Source: Clostridiales bacterium
Lineage (GTDB): Bacteria > Bacillota > Clostridia > Lachnospirales > JAITVM01
Length of the DNA stretch: 8,369 nt
Direction of reading: 5' to 3'
Assembly: GCA_031285815.1 (NCBI GenBank)
Contig: JAITVM010000158.1
Coordinates: 1-8,369, forward strand
Positions 5,365-8,369 of the stretch are shown piece after piece. Position numbers and translations under genes: made by a program. Every line of letters starts with the position of its first letter. Positions within the stretch are counted from its first letter, which is position 1. The notes beneath the pieces were generated by a model. It had not been told where the DNA came from. It ran no database searches and saw only the letters and a program-made list of their open reading frames with translations.

Positions 5365-6640
5365 AATGATCGATTTAATAAACAGGCGTAAAAATGGGGA
5401 AAATATAGGGATTTGTTCGGTTTGCAGCGCTAATGAATTAGTTATAGAAGCCGCCTTCGAGGTTGGCATAGAGTATAATACACAAGTTTTAATAGAAGCA
5501 ACCGCAAACCAGGTAAACCAATTTGGCGGCTACACAGGGATGAAGCCTGCAGATTTTGTAAAATATGTCCAGGGCATAGCAAAAAAAATAAACTTCCCTA
5601 TCGAAAACTTAATTTTAGGCGGCGACCACCTGGGCCCATTAACATGGCAAAACCTAAACGAAGAAGAAGCCATGGCTAATTCCGATGAGTTATTAAAACA
5701 ATATGTAAAAGCCGGCTTTACAAAAATCCACATCGATACAAGCATGCGTGTGGCAGACGATAGTAAAGACATTAAGCTATCTGATGAAACTATAGCAAGA
5801 AGGGCGGCCCGGCTTGCAAAAATCTGTGAAGAAAATGCCTCCGGCGATGGCCTTGCATATATTATCGGTAGTGAAGTACCTATACCAGGCGGCGCCCAAG
5901 AAAATGAAGACAGCGTTTCTGTTACAACAAAGGGCCAGTTTTTAGAAACTTTTGAGACATTTAAAAATGAATTCTCTAAGCTAGGCTTAGACGAAGCATT
6001 TAAAAGGGTAATCGGTGTTGTGGTACAACCCGGCGTAGAGTTTGCCGATGCTTCTGTAATAGAATATGACCGGTCAAAAGCAGAAGATTTATGCAATGCG
6101 TTAAAAGGGCATGGCGGCCTTGTTTTTGAAGGGCATTCAACTGACTACCAGACAAAAGAAAAATTGCGTGAAATGGTAGAGGACGGGATAGCAATCCTTA
6201 AAGTAGGCCCGGCATTAACATATTACCTTAGGCAAGCATTATTTGCACTTAGCGATATAGAGCAGGAAGCCCTGTTTAATAAGGGTGCGGTATTGTCCCG
6301 CTTTAAAGAAACCCTGGAAGAGGCAATGCTTTCACGCCCGGGCGATTGGGTTAAGCATTACCATGGCGATAACTTAGAAAAGAAAATAAAACGTAAATAT
6401 AGTTTTTCTGACAGGTGCCGTTACTACCTCTTAGATGAAAACGTGGTTAAATCACAAAATATATTATTTTCTAATATTAAAAATAACCAAATACCTATAT
6501 CGTTATATGACCAATATTTGCCTAACCAATACTTACACTATAGGGAATCAAAAATTACATTAAGCCCTGAAGAAATCATTAAAGATAAAATTAAAGAATG
6601 TATTTATACTTACATTTATGCTACCTTGCCAAATAAATAA
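5357..6640 (+). CDS. gatZ: GatZ/KbaZ-family protein (PF08013), probable tagatose-6-phosphate 4-epimerase or aldolase subunit
   Basis: The 427-residue product matches the full length of GatZ/KbaZ (about 420). Conserved blocks are IGICSVCSANELVIEAA (17-33), VLIEATANQVNQFGGYTGM (44-62), GGDHLGP (88-94), KIHIDTSM (123-130), GSEVPIPGG (171-179), VVQPGVEF (222-229), FEGHSTDYQT (257-266), ILKVGPALT (280-288) and a late YLPNQY. GatZ was named as the non-catalytic partner of the tagatose-1,6-bisphosphate aldolase GatY. Work on Agrobacterium showed that a PF08013 member converts D-tagatose 6-phosphate to D-fructose 6-phosphate by C4 epimerisation. With no GatY gene here, the epimerase role is the more attractive one, but this is inference. 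Translation is probably coupled to gatD: the ATG lies inside the gatD end, eight bases after AAGGTGAT (5341-5348). The last 70 codons are more AT-rich than the rest. Confidence 0.9.
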   Translation: MNKMIDLINRRKNGENIGICSVCSANELVIEAAFEVGIEYNTQVLIEATANQVNQFGGYTGMKPADFVKYVQGIAKKINFPIENLILGGDHLGPLTWQNLNEEEAMANSDELLKQYVKAGFTKIHIDTSMRVADDSKDIKLSDETIARRAARLAKICEENASGDGLAYIIGSEVPIPGGAQENEDSVSVTTKGQFLETFETFKNEFSKLGLDEAFKRVIGVVVQPGVEFADASVIEYDRSKAEDLCNALKGHGGLVFEGHSTDYQTKEKLREMVEDGIAILKVGPALTYYLRQALFALSDIEQEALFNKGAVLSRFKETLEEAMLSRPGDWVKHYHGDNLEKKIKRKYSFSDRCRYYLLDENVVKSQNILFSNIKNNQIPISLYDQYLPNQYLHYRESKITLSPEEIIKDKIKECIYTYIYATLPNK

Positions 6641-6680
6641 AAAAATTATTTAAAAAATTATTATAAGAGGAGATTTAGCT

Positions 6681-7685
6681 ATGGTTGACCAAAACAAAAT
6701 ACCAAAACATACCCTATCCAACGGGTTAGAAATACCTTGCATTGGCATGGGCACTTTTGGGTCTGACCGTTTTTCGCCTGCCGAGGTATCAAACGCTGTT
6801 TCTGGCGCAATTAAATCTGGCTACCGGCTTTTTGACTGTGCCTCTGTATATGGCAACGAAGAGCTTATTGGAAAAGTATTTAACCAAGCGTTTACAGAAG
6901 GCATAGTAAAACGTGAAGAGCTTTTTATCACCAGTAAAGTTTGGAATGACCAGCACGGAAAAGGCGAGCCTTTATTAGCTTTAGCAAAAACCTTGCGGGA
7001 CCTTCAATTAGATTACATTGACGCATATTTTATGCACTGGCCATTCCCAAATTACCATGCACCCGGTTGTGACGGCGATTCACGCAACCCTGATTCCAGG
7101 CCGTTTATCGTTGAAGAATTTATGGCCTGCTGGTCACAATTAGAAAAGCTTTATGATATGGGGCTTGCCAAAAATATCGGCATGTCCAGCATGACTATAC
7201 CTAAGCTTGAAGCTGTCCTTCCTTTATGCCGTATTAAGCCAACTTTAATAGAAATGGAATTACACCCGGCTTTCCAACAAAAAGAGCTTTTTGATTATTG
7301 TGTTTCCCATAATATCCAGCCTATAGGCTTCTGCCCAATCGGAAGCCCAACAAGGCCAGACCGGGATAAAACCCCTGACGATGTGTCAGCTATGGAGCTG
7401 CCTTCTGTACAAGCCGCCGCGAAAGCACATAATATCCATCCTGCGGTTGTTTGCCTTAAATGGGCTGTACAACGCGGCCAGATACCTATACCGTTCTCGG
7501 TATATGAACCGGAGTATGTAAGCAACTTAAAATGTACTACAGAAGACCCGCTCTCAGAAAGCGAAATGGATGCTATTTCAAAAGACGATAAAAATTGCCG
7601 CCTTATTAAAGGCCAAGTATTTTTGTGGCCGGCAGCTAAGGACTGGCATGACCTTTGGGACGAAGACGGCACTATAACAAAATAA
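6681..7685 (+). CDS. aldo/keto reductase (aldose reductase-like)
   Basis: The 334-residue product is an aldo/keto reductase TIM barrel with the full catalytic tetrad D52, Y57, K86 and H119, and the family motifs GMGTFG (22-27) and FDCASVYGNEELIG (51-64). A longer loop after H119 contains PGCDGDSRNPDSRPF, reminiscent of the loop in xylose and aldose reductases, so a sugar or sugar-phosphate aldehyde is a plausible substrate. The usual coenzyme-phosphate motif IPKS is altered here to IPIPFSVYEPEY, without the lysine, so NADP preference is doubtful. It follows gatZ after a 40-bp AT-rich gap with no clear promoter and has its own ribosome binding site, AGAGGAG (6666-6672), eight bases before the ATG. 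It is probably the last gene of the lacI-gatD-gatZ operon. The reductase activity is secure at family level; the substrate is not. Confidence 0.9.
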   Translation: MVDQNKIPKHTLSNGLEIPCIGMGTFGSDRFSPAEVSNAVSGAIKSGYRLFDCASVYGNEELIGKVFNQAFTEGIVKREELFITSKVWNDQHGKGEPLLALAKTLRDLQLDYIDAYFMHWPFPNYHAPGCDGDSRNPDSRPFIVEEFMACWSQLEKLYDMGLAKNIGMSSMTIPKLEAVLPLCRIKPTLIEMELHPAFQQKELFDYCVSHNIQPIGFCPIGSPTRPDRDKTPDDVSAMELPSVQAAAKAHNIHPAVVCLKWAVQRGQIPIPFSVYEPEYVSNLKCTTEDPLSESEMDAISKDDKNCRLIKGQVFLWPAAKDWHDLWDEDGTITK

Positions 7686-7696
7686 ACCATAACCGG

Positions 7697-7737
7697 GTAA
7701 GGGGCTACCAATTAATTGAGTAGCCCCTTACTCAATT
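7697..7737 (+). terminator. strong hairpin after the operon, with a competing alternative fold
   Basis: GTAAGGGGCTAC (7697-7708) pairs perfectly over 12 bp with GTAGCCCCTTAC (7720-7731), eleven bases after the reductase stop codon. A second hairpin, AATTGAGTA (7714-7722) with TACTCAATT (7729-7737), uses the right arm of the first, so the two cannot form together. No T run follows on the plus strand, so this is not a textbook intrinsic terminator; it may instead protect the mRNA 3' end or act with the next hairpin. Confidence 0.55.
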
Positions 7738-7755
7738 ATAAAAGCAATTATAAAT

Positions 7756-7791
7756 GGCTTTCTTTCTTAACAAGAAAGCCCTGAGTTTTTT
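7756..7791. terminator. second hairpin between convergent genes
   Basis: GGCTTTCTT (7756-7764) pairs over 9 bp with AAGAAAGCC (7772-7780) around a 7-base loop. On the plus strand a six-T run (7786-7791) follows after a 5-base gap. On the minus strand, after the coiled-coil gene, the following bases are only moderately T-rich (ATTTATAATT). It may end transcription from either side, imperfectly. Confidence 0.5.
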
Positions 7792-7797
7792 AGCCTG

Positions 7798-8364
7798 CTA
7801 CCGGATTAATTTTGCATACTCCGGCTTGCTTAGATATTTAGCGACCACAGATTTACTTACGCTTAGCATGCTGGCGATTTCCCGCTGGCTGTGCCCGATT
7901 TGGCTTAGCGCCAGAATTTTTTCTACGGTATCGGTATCCAGGGGCTTACGCCCGACCCAACGGTATCGTTCCTGCAGCTCTTTGTTCTCCTCTTCTAATT
8001 TTTCAATCCGGCGTTTTGCTTGTGCCAATTTAAAATTAGTTTTAAAAAAGCCTTTGCCCTGGTTTAAATTTTTATTTTCTTTTGTCAGCCCCTGCATTTC
8101 TTCCTGGACCTGAGACAATTTATATTTTAGCCCCTCAATTATTTCTCCGAGAGCAATATTTTCTTCGAACAGGGAATTATTTTCATTTGTGAGTTTAGCT
8201 ATTTTTATTTCCAGGCTTTTTATAATGTTGTCTATATGCTTGTCGCTATAATTATCGCGCCAAAATTTATTCCAGTGGCTGTTCCAGTCGTCAGAAATAC
8301 TTTTTTCAAATTCCTGGGCGGCAGCCTTGTCGTAATCCATATTTGATTTTTTATTTTCTTTCAT
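7798..8364 (-). CDS. coiled-coil protein with C-terminal resolvase-like helix-turn-helix, function unknown
   Basis: The 188-residue product (from the first ATG in the window) has three parts. The N-terminus is acidic and carries three tryptophans four residues apart (W27, W31, W35). The middle is a long coiled coil with an unbroken heptad series L51, L58, L65, L72, L79, V86, L93, L100, then a second coil (about 113-133) with I120, L123, N127 and L130. The C-terminus, from GRKPLD (138-143) through SQREIASMLSVSKSVVAKYL (159-178), is a helix-turn-helix of the kind found at the end of Hin/resolvase recombinases, but the catalytic serine recombinase domain is absent. It is probably a dimeric DNA-binding protein; I do not recognise the family. 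Only five bases precede the ATG, so its ribosome binding site is outside the window and the frame stays open to the edge: the true start may lie further upstream. M9 is a weaker alternative. It is convergent to the sugar operon and probably unrelated to it. Confidence 0.82.
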   Translation of the reverse strand: MKENKKSNMDYDKAAAQEFEKSISDDWNSHWNKFWRDNYSDKHIDNIIKSLEIKIAKLTNENNSLFEENIALGEIIEGLKYKLSQVQEEMQGLTKENKNLNQGKGFFKTNFKLAQAKRRIEKLEEENKELQERYRWVGRKPLDTDTVEKILALSQIGHSQREIASMLSVSKSVVAKYLSKPEYAKLIR

Positions 8365-8369
8365 AACCC

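Noticed and set aside
5530..6096. Minus-strand open frame of 188 codons opposite gatZ
   Set aside because: It is antisense to the conserved GatZ core, with no motif and no ribosome binding site of note.
6639..6662. Direct repeat AAAAAATTATT before the aldo/keto reductase gene
   Set aside because: It is a short A/T-only repeat in an AT-rich gap, easily due to chance, with no promoter pattern attached.
7754..8113. Plus-strand open frame of 119 codons opposite the coiled-coil gene
   Set aside because: The minus-strand frame gives a coherent heptad pattern and HTH; this one gives Ser/Arg/Leu-rich sequence without any domain.
1..8369. CRISPR arrays, tRNA or rRNA genes, insertion sequences
   Set aside because: On reading both strands I saw no regularly spaced repeats, tRNA-like cloverleaf, rRNA-like stretch, transposase motifs or terminal inverted repeats with target duplications.

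Overview
The window looks like chromosomal DNA from a low-GC Gram-positive anaerobe, most likely a member of Clostridia. Pointers are the AT-rich intergenic DNA, purine-rich ribosome binding sites (GAAAGGG, GAGGGG, AGAGGAG), sigma-A-like promoters, a TTG start, a lipoprotein signal peptide with a canonical lipobox, and a MutS2-type protein of the Smr-less kind that I associate with Firmicutes. This is inferred from style and family knowledge; no rRNA or tRNA is present to confirm it.

Left part (1-2250). A good sigma-A promoter (31-59) is followed by an unusual leader of about 230 nt. The leader can fold into a long imperfect rod (101-201) ending in a T run, and then into a second short terminator-like hairpin (226-253). 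After these comes a MutS2-like ATPase gene (299-2197) that has the complete ATPase core but no C-terminal Smr nuclease domain. A bidirectional hairpin (2200-2244) separates it from a convergent gene for a beta-class carbonic anhydrase made as a lipoprotein (2252-2926, minus strand).

Middle (2930-3265). This 336-bp divergent intergenic region holds a possible 48-codon ORF running into the carbonic anhydrase start, a candidate minus-strand promoter covered by a 9-bp-arm inverted repeat, an AT-only palindrome, and the lacI promoter. A near-perfect 18-bp palindromic operator lies just downstream of the lacI -10 box.

Sugar cluster (3266-7685). Four co-directional genes follow: a LacI-family repressor, a GatD-type zinc dehydrogenase (galactitol-1-phosphate 5-dehydrogenase family), a GatZ/KbaZ-type protein (PF08013), and an aldo/keto reductase. 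The dehydrogenase and GatZ genes overlap by 8 nt. There is no second promoter that I can see, so the whole set is probably transcribed from the lacI promoter and self-repressed at the operator. No PTS, kinase or catalytic aldolase (GatY) is in the window. The most interesting reading is a redox route in which the reductase and dehydrogenase convert galactose(-6-P) to galactitol(-P) and then to tagatose(-6-P), and the PF08013 protein, acting as a C4 epimerase, gives fructose(-6-P).

Right end (7686-8369). The cluster ends at nested, mutually exclusive hairpins and a second hairpin. Convergent to it is a gene (7798-8364, minus strand) for a protein with a Trp-rich N-terminus, a long leucine-heptad coiled coil and a resolvase-like helix-turn-helix. 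I do not recognise its family. Its upstream region is cut by the window edge.
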